Source: Litorivita sp040371945
GTDB taxonomy: Bacteria > Pseudomonadota > Alphaproteobacteria > Rhodobacterales > Rhodobacteraceae
NCBI RefSeq assembly: GCF_040371945.1
Contig: NZ_BAABWS010000002.1
Location: 558,001-622,000 of the forward strand
DNA length: 64,000 nt
Direction: 5' to 3'
Shown here one piece after another: positions 1 to 8,310 of this stretch. A program made the position numbers and the translations under genes. The notes below the pieces were generated by a model, which was given only the letters and a program-made list of their open reading frames with translations, searched no databases and was not told where the DNA came from. The stretch's first letter is position 1, and each line of letters begins with the position of its first letter.

Positions 1-238
1 CCAGATGGGTCAAGAACGCGATGACGTCATGTTTGGTCACGGCTTCGATCTCGTCGATGCGCGCCACGTCGAATTCCACATCCTTGGCCTTCCACACGGC
101 ATCGGCATTCTCGCGCGGGATCACGCCCAGATCGGCCATCGCATCGCAAGCATGGGCTTCGATCTCGTACCAGATGCGGAATTTGGTTTGAGGCGACCAG
201 ATGGCGACCATTTCGGGGCGAGAATAACGGGGGATCAT
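1..238 (-). CDS. purB: Adenylosuccinate lyase, N-terminal part (cut by window edge)
   Basis: Only the first 79 codons are present; the gene runs off the left edge. The translated start (MIPRYSRPEMVAIW, then KFRIWYEIEAHACDA and EIEAVTKHDVIAFLTHL) matches the N-terminus of alphaproteobacterial adenylosuccinate lyase. The family works in the cytosol and catalyses two fumarate-releasing steps of purine synthesis: SAICAR to AICAR, and adenylosuccinate to AMP. The ATG at 236-238 is the only plausible start. It is divergent from the DUF6314 gene, with 162 bp between them that could hold both promoters. Identification is confident, but the catalytic regions lie outside the window. Confidence 0.93.
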   Translation of the reverse strand, partial: MIPRYSRPEMVAIWSPQTKFRIWYEIEAHACDAMADLGVIPRENADAVWKAKDVEFDVARIDEIEAVTKHDVIAFLTHL

Positions 239-400
239 GGGCAAAGACCTATCATTTTGGTTGCGGGCAGCGTCTCGCCCGTGTCTTTAAACGGCAGGGC
301 GCGGCGCGGCAAGGGCAGCTCGCCTTGCAGGCGCAAGAGACGGGCGCGGCACAGGGAAGCACAGCGCAGAAGAGGCCAGCAGAGGGGCAAAAGAGGGCAG

Positions 401-865
401 ATGGCACAAGCAGCACTTCGATTGCAGCATTTCGCTGGGCGCTGGCGCATCGCGCGGCGCATCAAGGATGCGCTGGGGCCGGATGCGCAATTTGACGGCG
501 AGGCGAATTTCGCATGGGAGGGCGCGGCGCTGGCCCTGACCGAAGCGGGGCAGATGCGCATCGGCGCGCAAAGCTTTGCCGCCACGCGGCGCTATTTATG
601 GCGGCAGGGCGCGGGCAGCGTGATTGACGTGCTGTTTGACGACGGGCGCTATTTTCACAGCTTTGATGCGCAGATGCGCGCGCCCGTGGCCCATCACGAT
701 TGCCCGCCTGATGTCTATGACGTGGGCTATGATTTCACGGCTCTGGGGGACGCTGCGGGCCAGATCGAGCCCGCACCCACGCCGCAGTGGCACGCCAGAT
801 GGCGCGTCACAGGACCGCGCAAAGACTACGTGATGACAAGCACTTACACGCGTCTCCTCACCTAA
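401..865 (+). CDS. DUF6314 family protein
   Basis: A 154-residue soluble protein. It shows the pattern of the DUF6314 family: an N-terminal HFAGRWRIARRI motif, a central RRYLWR followed by FDDGRYFHSFD, a CPPDVYDVGYDF segment and a C-terminal WRVTGPRKDY motif. This resembles a small beta-barrel, lipocalin-like fold. The biochemical function is unknown and no catalytic residue can be named. The open frame extends upstream, but that part overlaps the purB promoter and N-terminus on the other strand, so the ATG at 401 is chosen. It converges with the hydrolase-OsmC gene, with 9 bp between the stops. Confidence 0.85.
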   Translation: MAQAALRLQHFAGRWRIARRIKDALGPDAQFDGEANFAWEGAALALTEAGQMRIGAQSFAATRRYLWRQGAGSVIDVLFDDGRYFHSFDAQMRAPVAHHDCPPDVYDVGYDFTALGDAAGQIEPAPTPQWHARWRVTGPRKDYVMTSTYTRLLT

Positions 866-874
866 GCGCCGCGC

Positions 875-2101
875 CTAATCGGCCAATTCGGTCACCACGC
901 GCGAGCTGCGCTCCAGCGTGCGGTGCACGGGGCATTTATCCGCGATCTCCAAAAGCTTGGTGCGCTGGCTGGCGGTCAAATCCCCCTCCAGCCGGATCAA
1001 CCGGCGAAAGCTGTCGATCTTGCCGCCCGCGCCAAGGGCGCTGTCTTGCCCGTGGACCTTGTCGTGGCACACATCGACGCTGACATGGGTGAGGGGCCAT
1101 TTCTTTTTGCGCGCATACATGCGGATGGTCATCGAGGTGCAAGCCCCCAGCCCCGCGCCCAAAAGCCCGTAGGGCGAGGGGCCGCGATTGGCCCCGCCAT
1201 AGGCCAAAGGCTCGTCGGCCAGAAAATGGTGATAGGGGCCGTTTTGCACATCTTGCAAGAACCCGTCCGGATCGGCCTCGCTGACGCGGATCACCCCTTC
1301 GGGGGCGCCGCGCGGCGGGGCGGGCGGCGCGAGGGGGATATATTTGCCCGCCCATGTGGCAATCACCTCGGCGGCATATTCGGCGTCCTCGGGCCGCGTC
1401 AAAAGATGGTCGGCCTCGTCCAGCGTCACGAAGCTTTTGGGATGTTTGGCGGCCATGAAAATCTGTGCGGCATTGTCGATGCCGACGACGGCGTCGCGCG
1501 GCGCATGCAGCACCAAAAGCGCCCGCCCGAGCGTGGCAATCGGCGCGGCCGGATCGCCCACTGCGGCCATATCTTGGACAAACCCGCCGCCGATGCGGAA
1601 GGCCCGCCCGCCGATATCGACCTCGGCGCTTTCATCGCGGGGCAGGGCGGTGAGGCCCTGCGCATCCGCGCCAATGCTTTGCAAAATATGCGCCGGATCA
1701 TAGGGCGCGCCGATGGTGGCCACAGCGCGCAGCCCGTCGATGGCGGGCGCTGCGCGCAGCGCCGCCGCCCCGCCCAAGGAATGCCCGATCAGCAGCGCAG
1801 GGGGCAAATCGCGCCCTGCCAAAAACGCCGCCGCCGCGGTGATATCGCCCACATCGGCGGCGATCCCAGATGCGCCGAAATTGCCCTCCGATCCGCCCAA
1901 TCCGGTGAAATCAAAGCGCAAAACCGCAAAGCCCATCGCCGAAAGCCGCGCCGAGATGCGCCGCAGCGCCAGCAGGTCCTTGGAACAGGTAAAGCAATGC
2001 GCCATCAGCGCCGTGGCCAGAACCGGCCCCTCGGGCATCTCCAGAAGGGCGGCGAGGCGGTCGCCTTTGTGACCCTCGAAATTGACGCGTTGGACGGGCA
2101 T
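875..2101 (-). CDS. Bifunctional alpha/beta hydrolase and OsmC family protein
   Basis: A 408-residue fusion. Residues about 1-255 form an alpha/beta hydrolase with the nucleophile elbow GHSLGG (Ser108) and a late histidine in DEADHLL. Residues about 270-408 form an OsmC/Ohr-type domain with the two redox cysteines expected of the family, one in GACTSMTIRMYARKKKWPL and one in CPVHRTLE. OsmC domains reduce organic hydroperoxides through a cysteine pair; the hydrolase substrate is unknown. The fused architecture is known in proteobacteria, so this is not a local frameshift product. Divergent from the DUF3445 gene. A role in oxidative stress is inferred from the OsmC half only. Confidence 0.9.
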   Translation of the reverse strand: MPVQRVNFEGHKGDRLAALLEMPEGPVLATALMAHCFTCSKDLLALRRISARLSAMGFAVLRFDFTGLGGSEGNFGASGIAADVGDITAAAAFLAGRDLPPALLIGHSLGGAAALRAAPAIDGLRAVATIGAPYDPAHILQSIGADAQGLTALPRDESAEVDIGGRAFRIGGGFVQDMAAVGDPAAPIATLGRALLVLHAPRDAVVGIDNAAQIFMAAKHPKSFVTLDEADHLLTRPEDAEYAAEVIATWAGKYIPLAPPAPPRGAPEGVIRVSEADPDGFLQDVQNGPYHHFLADEPLAYGGANRGPSPYGLLGAGLGACTSMTIRMYARKKKWPLTHVSVDVCHDKVHGQDSALGAGGKIDSFRRLIRLEGDLTASQRTKLLEIADKCPVHRTLERSSRVVTELAD

Positions 2102-2283
2102 GGGGGTTCTCTTTCGGGGGCAGGTGGCAGGGACATGTGGCAGGGTCGCCGCAGGGGGGCGGTGCAGGGGGCAAACCTGACCCGCCCGCGCGCGCGTTGC
2201 AAGTGGGCCGCGCGCCGCCTCACGCGAATATGAGCACGCCGATCCGGCGTGACCTGCGCGGCGGGCGCGGCTAAACTGCCGCC

Positions 2284-3009
2284 ATGACAGAGATTTTGCA
2301 CAGCGCCTTGCCCGAAGAGATGCAGGCCCCGCGCCCCTTGCCAGGGATTGCGCCGCTTGATCCTTGCGCGTGGCTTGTGGTCGATGAAACCTACGGCGCG
2401 CAGATGGCCGAACGCGCGCGCCTTTGGGCGGCGCGGCGCAAAGATGTGTTTTATATGGAGCCGCGCGCCGAAGCAGCGGCTTTGGAATTGCTCGATCTGG
2501 TGCTGGCGCATCTGGCCGCCGATCACGCGGGCTTCGAGGTGGGGCCAGACACGGTGCGCCGCCCCGACGGCGAAGTTGCCCCGATCAACCGCGCCGATCC
2601 TTTGGCCACGCTCGCCCATCTGGTCCAAGAGGATTTTTGCCTCCTGCAAAAGCCCGAAGGCAGCGCGGAACATATTCTCACCGCTGCGGCTTTGTGTTTT
2701 CCGGCCAACTGGCGGCTGCATGAAAAGGCGGGCCGCCCCTTGGTGGCGATCCACGATCCGGTGCCCGAATACGGCGCAGACATCGCCAAACGCGTGCAGC
2801 GGCTGTTTGACGGGGTGCAAGCGGGGCGGCCTTTGTGGCGCTCCAATGCGCTGCGCTATGCCCACCCCGACCTCTATCATCCGGATAGCAAACCCAAAAC
2901 CGGCACGCGCCCCTATCTGCGCGCCGAACGCCAGACGATCTTGCGCCTGCCGCACAGCCGCGCCGTGGTCTTTGGCATCCATACCTATGTTGTGAAGGAC
3001 GGCGCATAG
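2284..3009 (+). CDS. DUF3445 / heme-dependent oxidative N-demethylase family protein
   Basis: A 241-residue protein matching the DUF3445 family: LVQEDFCLLQK, then CFPANWRLHEKAGRPLVAIHDPVPEY, and the C-terminal LRAERQTILRLPHSRAVVFGIHTY. Some members are subunits of heme-dependent oxidative N-demethylases acting on dimethylamine-type substrates. Here the gene stands alone without recognisable demethylase partner subunits, so the substrate cannot be assigned. No signal peptide or membrane segment is seen. The ATG at 2284 follows a compact divergent promoter region shared with the hydrolase-OsmC gene. Confidence 0.82.
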   Translation: MTEILHSALPEEMQAPRPLPGIAPLDPCAWLVVDETYGAQMAERARLWAARRKDVFYMEPRAEAAALELLDLVLAHLAADHAGFEVGPDTVRRPDGEVAPINRADPLATLAHLVQEDFCLLQKPEGSAEHILTAAALCFPANWRLHEKAGRPLVAIHDPVPEYGADIAKRVQRLFDGVQAGRPLWRSNALRYAHPDLYHPDSKPKTGTRPYLRAERQTILRLPHSRAVVFGIHTYVVKDGA

Positions 3010-3035
3010 CGCGCCGCCCTGCCGCGGCTGCGCAG

Positions 3036-3464
3036 CTACCCCAAAAAGATCCGCATCTGTGGCTCGCCGTCCGAAGTGGCCGCGGGGCTGACGCCTTGGC
3101 CGTTGACGGTGCAATTCACCTGTTTGCGAAAGTTGGAGAAATGCGCCGAGGTCACCACATCGACCGCCTCGTCAAACACCAAGGTCAGCCGCCAGTTGTC
3201 GCCCGCCTCGCCCGCCGCCTTGATGCGGCCGGTAAAGGGCTGGCCAAGGTAGCGGCCCTTGACCGTATCGCCGATTTGAAACCGCAGGCGCGGCGCATCG
3301 CGCGCCGCCGCAAAGGCCGTGTTCCAGTCGCGATAGCCATATTGCGCGGCCACGGCTTCCAAAGCAGCGGAATGGGAAATCGCGGTGCCCGCATCGGCCA
3401 AAGCGGCGCGCATACGTTTGGCTTGGGCTTTGAGCGCCTCGCGTGAAGGTAGAGAAACATCCAT
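3036..3464 (-). CDS. Conserved protein annotated in relatives as glyoxalase-superfamily-like
   Basis: A 142-residue protein. Its N-terminus (EALKAQAKRMRAAL, then ISHSAALEAVAAQYGYRDWNTAFA) is a conserved module at the start of many short alphaproteobacterial proteins labelled glyoxalase superfamily. The C-terminal half, with the segment GDTVKGRYLGQPFTGRIKA, looks like a small all-beta domain. No metal-binding glyoxalase residues can be pointed out, so an enzyme function is not supported here. The gene converges with the DUF3445 gene and is read from an isolated promoter. Confidence 0.6.
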   Translation of the reverse strand: MDVSLPSREALKAQAKRMRAALADAGTAISHSAALEAVAAQYGYRDWNTAFAAARDAPRLRFQIGDTVKGRYLGQPFTGRIKAAGEAGDNWRLTLVFDEAVDVVTSAHFSNFRKQVNCTVNGQGVSPAATSDGEPQMRIFLG

Positions 3465-3643
3465 GTTATCAAGTCCCTAAAGGGTCACATGACAAAGACG
3501 GGACGCGCATTTCCATCCATCCGTGACCAAGGGTCATGAAACGGCATATCTGTTTCAGGGCTTCACCAAACCCTCGAAGGGCGCGCGCGGCGGGGGCCTG
3601 ACCCCATGGCGCGCTTTACGCCGCAGGGCGCGGGCCTGTCAAG

Positions 3644-4444
3644 TCATCCGTCGATGCGCGCGCCCATGATGGCGATGGCCTTTTGGTAAACCCCCGCCGC
3701 GTTCCATTCCTTGATCACGCGAAAATTCGGCTGGCCCTCCTGATAGCCCTTGCCGCGCTTCCAACCCTTTTTCGACAGGAAATTCGCCGTCGAGGCCAAA
3801 GCGTCGGAGAGGTTGTTCATATCCAGCCGCCCGTCGCCATTGCCGTCCACCCCGTATTTTTCCACATTGCCAGGCAAGAATTGCGTATGGCCCAACTCGC
3901 CGTGTTTCGCGCCGATGCTTTTGGGCGAGACCACGCCGCGATCCACAAGCCGCAAGGCGGCGAGCGTGTGGCCGGTGAAAAACTCCGAGCGGCGGCAATC
4001 ATAGGCCAGCGTCGCAATCGAGGAGACGACATTGCTGTCGCCCATGAAATTGCCAAACCCCGTTTCCATGCCGTGAATGGCCAAAATCACCCCCGCAGGC
4101 ACGCCATATCGTTTCTCCAGCCCGCCGTAAAAGGCCGCATCGCGCGCCTTGCGTTTGCGCCCCTGCGCCACGATGGTGTCGGCGCCGCGCACCCGCATGA
4201 ATTTTTCGAGACTGTATTTGAACGATTTTTGGTTGCGATCGGCGGCGATGGTGCGGCTGGCATATTGCGTGCCCTTGAGCGCCGCGAGGCCTTTGGATTT
4301 AACCCCCGCCTTTTTCGCCTCCTTGGCAAAGGCGGCCTTCCACGCCTCAAAACCGGCGGAGGTATTGCCGCAAGGCGCGGCGACGGCGGGCGCGGCCAGA
4401 CCCAGCGCCAAAACGATGCAGGTGGTTTTCAACAGATGCGACAT
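3644..4444 (-). CDS. Lytic murein transglycosylase, MltB-like, exported
   Basis: A 266-residue exported enzyme cleaving the MurNAc-GlcNAc bond of peptidoglycan to give 1,6-anhydro ends. A signal peptide (MSHLLKTTCIVLALGLAAPAVAA) fixes the start at 4444, although the frame stays open 28 codons upstream. The mature part has the MltB-family motif HGMETGFGNF, whose glutamate is the expected catalytic acid, plus GELGHTQFLPGNVEKYG and a GNGDGRLDMNN stretch. Unlike E. coli MltB there is no lipobox visible, so it is probably soluble in the periplasm. It is an isolated gene without a clear operon partner. Confidence 0.9.
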   Translation of the reverse strand: MSHLLKTTCIVLALGLAAPAVAAPCGNTSAGFEAWKAAFAKEAKKAGVKSKGLAALKGTQYASRTIAADRNQKSFKYSLEKFMRVRGADTIVAQGRKRKARDAAFYGGLEKRYGVPAGVILAIHGMETGFGNFMGDSNVVSSIATLAYDCRRSEFFTGHTLAALRLVDRGVVSPKSIGAKHGELGHTQFLPGNVEKYGVDGNGDGRLDMNNLSDALASTANFLSKKGWKRGKGYQEGQPNFRVIKEWNAAGVYQKAIAIMGARIDG

Positions 4445-4560
4445 AAACGGCCCCCCAAGGCGAAATGGTAACTCCCCCGCGACTTTAGCGGGCGCGGCGC
4501 GCGGGGCAAGCCCATAGGGGCAGGGCACGCAGGCACGCCGCCCGAATGCCGCCCGAACGC

Positions 4561-4589
4561 AAAAGGGGCGCCCGCAATGGACGCCCCTT
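4561..4589 (-). terminator. Intrinsic terminator of glnA
   Basis: An 11-position stem (AAGGGGCG CCC against GGACGCCCCTT, one mismatch) with a 5-base loop. On the minus strand it is followed by four T residues. It lies 24 bp past the glnA stop. Confidence 0.8.
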
Positions 4590-4612
4590 CGTTTCGCAGC
4601 AATCCTAAGGGA

Positions 4613-6019
4613 TTAGCAGCTATAGTACATTTGGAATTCGACGGGGTGAGGCGTGTGCTCGTAGCGCTCGATCTCTTCCATCTTCAGGTCGATATAGCCT
4701 TCGATCTGGTCTTTGGTGAACACGTCACCGGCCAAGAGGAAGTCCATGTCTTTTTCAAGCTCTTCCATTGCTTCGCGCAAGGAGCCGCAAACCGTCGGGA
4801 TATCGGCCAGCTCTTCAGGCGGCAGATCATAGAGGTTTTTGTCCATGGCTTCGCCCGGATCGATCTTGTTCTTGATGCCGTCAAGACCGGCCATCAGCAG
4901 CGCCGCAAAGCACAGGTAGGGGTTCGACGCGGGGTCGGGGAAACGTGCTTCGACGCGTTTCGCCTTGGGGCTTTCCGCGAAAGGAATACGCACACAGCCC
5001 GAACGGTTGCTGGCCGAATAGGCGCGCAGAACCGGCGCTTCAAAACCCGGGATCAGGCGTTTGTAGCTGTTGGTCGAGGGGTTGGTGAAGGCGTTGAGCG
5101 CCTTGGCGTGCTTGAGGATACCGCCGATGTAATACAGCGCCTCTTGCGACAGGTCGGCGTATTTGTCGCCTGCGAACAAAGGCTTGCCGTCTTTCCAGAT
5201 CGACATGTTCACATGCATACCGGTGCCGTTGTCGCCTGCGATGGGCTTGGGCATGAAGGTCGCGGTTTTGCCGTAGGCATGGGCGACGTTATGCACAACA
5301 TATTTGTATTTTTGCAGCTCGTCGGCCTGTTTGGTCAGCGTGCCGAAAACGAGGCCAAGCTCGTGCTGGCAAGAGGCAACCTCGTGGTGGTGCTTGTCCA
5401 CTTTCATGCCCAGACGCTTCATGGTCGAGAGCATTTCAGCGCGGATGTCGTGGGATTCGTCGGTCGGGTTGACGGGGAAATAGCCGCCCTTGACGCCCGG
5501 ACGGTGGCCCATGTTGCCCATCTCATAGTCGGTGTCGGTGTTCCATGCGCCGTCGATTGCATCGACTTCATAGGACACTTTGTTCATCGTGTTGGCGTAT
5601 TTCACGTTGTCGAAGAGGAAAAACTCCGCTTCGGGGCCCATATAGGCCGCATCGCCGATGCCCGAGGATTTGAGGTAAGCTTCGGCCTTTTGCGCCGTGC
5701 CGCGCGGATCGCGGGCATAGGATTCGCCGGTGTCCGGCTCGACAACCGAGCAATGGATGCAGAGCGTTTTTTCCGCATAGAAAGGATCGATATAGGTGCT
5801 CTCGGTGTCGAAGACCAATTTCATGTCCGAGGCTTCAATCGATTTCCAGCCTTCGATCGACGAGCCGTCGAACATAAAGCCGCCTTCGAGGAAATCTTCG
5901 TCGACCTCATCACAGATCACTGTGACGTGCTGCAACTTGCCGCGCGGATCGGTAAAACGGACGTCGAGATATTCGATCTCTTCGTCTTTCATCTGCTTGA
6001 GAACTGCTTGAATGCTCAT
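4613..6019 (-). CDS. glnA: Glutamine synthetase type I
   Basis: A 468-residue GSI enzyme that makes glutamine from glutamate, ammonia and ATP; the family forms a cytosolic dodecamer. The protein ends with the GSI-beta regulatory segment NLYDLPPEEL, in which the tyrosine is residue 397, the classical adenylylation site, so control by GlnE is expected. The active-site regions GPEAEFFLFD, NGTGMHVNMS and NPSTNSYKRLIPGFEAP are present. The start MSIQAVLKQMKDEEIEYLDVRF at 6019 is chosen over an upstream in-frame ATG because it matches the family. It lies 81 bp downstream of glnB in the same direction, the standard alphaproteobacterial glnBA operon. Confidence 0.98.
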   Translation of the reverse strand: MSIQAVLKQMKDEEIEYLDVRFTDPRGKLQHVTVICDEVDEDFLEGGFMFDGSSIEGWKSIEASDMKLVFDTESTYIDPFYAEKTLCIHCSVVEPDTGESYARDPRGTAQKAEAYLKSSGIGDAAYMGPEAEFFLFDNVKYANTMNKVSYEVDAIDGAWNTDTDYEMGNMGHRPGVKGGYFPVNPTDESHDIRAEMLSTMKRLGMKVDKHHHEVASCQHELGLVFGTLTKQADELQKYKYVVHNVAHAYGKTATFMPKPIAGDNGTGMHVNMSIWKDGKPLFAGDKYADLSQEALYYIGGILKHAKALNAFTNPSTNSYKRLIPGFEAPVLRAYSASNRSGCVRIPFAESPKAKRVEARFPDPASNPYLCFAALLMAGLDGIKNKIDPGEAMDKNLYDLPPEELADIPTVCGSLREAMEELEKDMDFLLAGDVFTKDQIEGYIDLKMEEIERYEHTPHPVEFQMYYSC

Positions 6020-6100
6020 TCCCTTGTCCCTTCTCGTTTGGAAATGGTGGTATTCGCGGCGGCGCGCCAATGGGGACGCACCGCGCAATTGGGTGCGCGA

Positions 6101-6439
6101 TCAGATCGCGTCAGAGCCGCTTTCGCCGGTGCGGATGCGGATGGCTTGTTCGACGGGCGAGACGAAAATCTTGCCATCGCCGATCTTGTCGGTCTTGGCC
6201 GCGGCGATGATGGCCTCGATGGCCCCATCCACGAGATCGTCTTCGAGCACGACTTCGATTTTCACTTTGGGCAGGAAATCGACGACATATTCCGCGCCGC
6301 GATACAATTCCGTATGGCCCTTTTGACGGCCAAACCCTTTGACTTCGATCACCGATAGCCCCTGAACGCCAACGTCTTGCAACGCTTCTTTTACTTCGTC
6401 CAGCTTGAACGGCTTGATGATCGCTTCGATCTTTTTCAT
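6101..6439 (-). CDS. glnB: Nitrogen regulatory protein P-II
   Basis: A 112-residue P-II signalling protein, usually a trimer that senses ATP/ADP and 2-oxoglutarate. The start MKKIEAIIKPFKLDEVKEAL is the family N-terminus. The T-loop RGAEYVVDFLPK carries Tyr51, the uridylylation site for GlnD, and the C-terminal signature GDGKIFV is intact. It adjusts glutamine synthetase adenylylation and NtrB/NtrC activity in response to nitrogen status. It is first in the operon with glnA. No sigma-54 promoter of the usual GG-GC spacing was seen upstream on this strand. Confidence 0.97.
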   Translation of the reverse strand: MKKIEAIIKPFKLDEVKEALQDVGVQGLSVIEVKGFGRQKGHTELYRGAEYVVDFLPKVKIEVVLEDDLVDGAIEAIIAAAKTDKIGDGKIFVSPVEQAIRIRTGESGSDAI

Positions 6440-6567
6440 ACGGGCGGCCTCCTCGTTTTCTGTCATGGCGGTGAGATCACTTTCCCCCAGCCGCCTCAAT
6501 TGGCTAAGCTGTCTCTACGCTGGGAGCCAAGGGGAATCCAGAGTAGCTGCCTCAATATTGCGCTTTG

Positions 6568-6584
6568 TGCGTAAAATTTACGCA
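6568..6584. promoter_or_regulatory. 17-bp palindrome between glnB and the NAD(P)H-hydrate repair gene
   Basis: A perfect inverted repeat TGCGTAAA-A-TTTACGCA in the divergent intergenic region, 50 bp before the start of the plus-strand gene. Its size and symmetry fit a dimeric repressor or activator site. The binding protein is unknown, and either gene or both could be controlled. Confidence 0.4.
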
Positions 6585-6633
6585 GTTTAAAAACGATTAT
6601 CGCGTCCCGACCGCCTTTGTCGCAGGAAACCAT

Positions 6634-8208
6634 ATGTCCGAATTGCTCACATCCGCCCAAATGCGCGCCATCGAGACCGCCGCCATCGACTCAGGCGCGG
6701 TCACCGGCCTTGAATTGATGGAACGCGCGGGGCGCGGCGTGGTCGAGGCGATCATGGCGCATTGGCCACATCTGGCCAAATCCTCCTACCGCGCCGTGGT
6801 GCTGTGCGGGCCGGGCAACAATGGCGGCGACGGCTTTGTCATCGCGCGACTGCTCCGGCAAAGCGGATGGGAGGTCACGGTCTTTCTATATGGAGATGCG
6901 GCCAAACTGCCCCCCGATGCGCGGGCGAATTTTGAACGCTGGAGTGCCATGGGAGAGGTCTTGCCGCTCAGCGAACGCGCGTTTCGCACGGGCGGCCGCA
7001 ACATCGCCGATCTCTACATCGACGCGATTTTCGGCACGGGGCTGAGCCGCGCGCCGGATGGGGAACTGGCGCAGGTGTTGCGCCACCTCGGCGGGTCCGG
7101 CGGCGAGGATTACGCCTCGCAAATTGTCAGCGTCGATGCGCCCTCGGGGTTGTGCCTTGATAGCGGGCGTATTTTGTCGGCCGATCCCAACGGCGCAGGG
7201 GCTATTGAGGCCCGTTTTGCCGCTCTCACCGTGACCTTTCAATCGGCCAAGGCGGGGCATTACCTTGCCGATGGTCCTGCCGCTTGCGGCAAGCTGGTGG
7301 TCAAGGATATCGGGCTGGGGGCCGCCACACCTGCGCCTCCCCAATCTGTCAGGCTGGCCGCTGCGCCGCATCCCGCGATTTTGTCGAAAACGTCCGACAC
7401 GCACAAATATTCCTACGGCCATGCGCTGGTTCTGTGCGGCGCTTCGGGCAAAACCGGCGCGGCGCGATTGGCGGCGCGCGGGGCGCTGCGGATCGGGGCG
7501 GGGTTGGTGACGCTCGGCGTGCCCAAGGCCGCAATCCCCGAAGTCGCGGCGCAGGTCACGTCGGTCATGACCCTGCCCATCGACAGCCCCGAGGACCTGC
7601 GCGCCGCGCTGACCGACACGCGCATCAATGCCATCTGCCTTGGGCCAGGATTGGGGGTGGAGCGCGCGGCGGCCTTATTGCCGGCGGCTTTGGAGGCGCG
7701 GCGGCGCATGGTTCTGGACGCCGATGCGCTCACCGCCCTGTCGCAAAATCCTGATCTGATGGGTTTGCTGCATGAGGAGTGTATCTTGACGCCCCATGCG
7801 GGCGAATTTGCGCGTCTTTTCCCCGAGATTGCCGCCAAATTATCCGCCCCCGCGGTCTCCGGCCCCGCCTATTCCAAGGTCGATGCCACACGCGAGGCCG
7901 CCGCCGCGGCGGGCTGCACGGTTTTGTTCAAGGGCGCCGATACCGTCATTGCCGATCCGAACGGGCGCGCCATCCTCGCCTCGGCGCACTATGATCGCGC
8001 CGCGCAGTGGCTGGCCACCGCCGGATCGGGCGATGTTCTGGCGGGGTTCATCACGGGGCTTTTGGCGCGGGGAGTGCCGGTATCGCGCTGCGCCGAAATG
8101 GCGGCCACTTTGCATGTGGACTGCGCGCGCAGCTTCGGGGCAGGGCTGATCGCCGAAGACCTGCCCGAGCAATTGCCGCTGGTGATGCGCGCACTTGGCC
8201 TCACCTGA
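6634..8208 (+). CDS. nnr: Bifunctional NAD(P)H-hydrate epimerase / ADP-dependent NAD(P)H-hydrate dehydratase
   Basis: A 524-residue repair enzyme. The N-terminal YjeF domain (residues about 1-220, with CGPGNNGGDGFVIARLL) epimerises R- and S-forms of hydrated NAD(P)H. The C-terminal YjeF/ribokinase-like domain (about 240-520), with VLDADALTALS, LTPHAGEFARLFP and the motif TAGSGDVLAGFITGLLARG, dehydrates the S-form using ADP. The product restores damaged cofactor in the cytosol. The start at 6634 (MSELLTSAQMRAIE) is the family start; the upstream in-frame extension is AT-rich promoter sequence. It is divergent from glnB and appears to be a single-gene unit. Confidence 0.95.
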   Translation: MSELLTSAQMRAIETAAIDSGAVTGLELMERAGRGVVEAIMAHWPHLAKSSYRAVVLCGPGNNGGDGFVIARLLRQSGWEVTVFLYGDAAKLPPDARANFERWSAMGEVLPLSERAFRTGGRNIADLYIDAIFGTGLSRAPDGELAQVLRHLGGSGGEDYASQIVSVDAPSGLCLDSGRILSADPNGAGAIEARFAALTVTFQSAKAGHYLADGPAACGKLVVKDIGLGAATPAPPQSVRLAAAPHPAILSKTSDTHKYSYGHALVLCGASGKTGAARLAARGALRIGAGLVTLGVPKAAIPEVAAQVTSVMTLPIDSPEDLRAALTDTRINAICLGPGLGVERAAALLPAALEARRRMVLDADALTALSQNPDLMGLLHEECILTPHAGEFARLFPEIAAKLSAPAVSGPAYSKVDATREAAAAAGCTVLFKGADTVIADPNGRAILASAHYDRAAQWLATAGSGDVLAGFITGLLARGVPVSRCAEMAATLHVDCARSFGAGLIAEDLPEQLPLVMRALGLT

Positions 8209-8224
8209 AGCGGCTCTCATATGC

Positions 8225-8253
8225 AAAAAGGCCCCCGATCAAGCGGGAGCCTT
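8225..8253 (-). terminator. Probable terminator of the Hint-domain gene
   Basis: A 10-position stem with one mismatch (AAGGCCCCCG against CGGGAGCCTT) followed by five T residues on the minus strand. It lies between two convergent genes. Confidence 0.6.
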
Positions 8254-8310
8254 GTTGAAATTTAGGTCACGTTTTGCGTGAAACCTGTGAGACGCTTGAA
8301 ATAGCGCGGC

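Noticed and set aside
5..400. N-terminal extension of the DUF6314 protein
   Set aside because: The extension is antisense to purB and its promoter; family homology begins at the ATG at 401.
4577..6358. A 593-codon plus-strand frame across glnA and glnB
   Set aside because: It spans two well-known genes on the other strand and the gap between them; no homology is visible.
6440..6560. Sigma-54 promoter for glnB
   Set aside because: No GG-N10-GC element in the TGGCAC-N5-TTGCA form was found on the minus strand.
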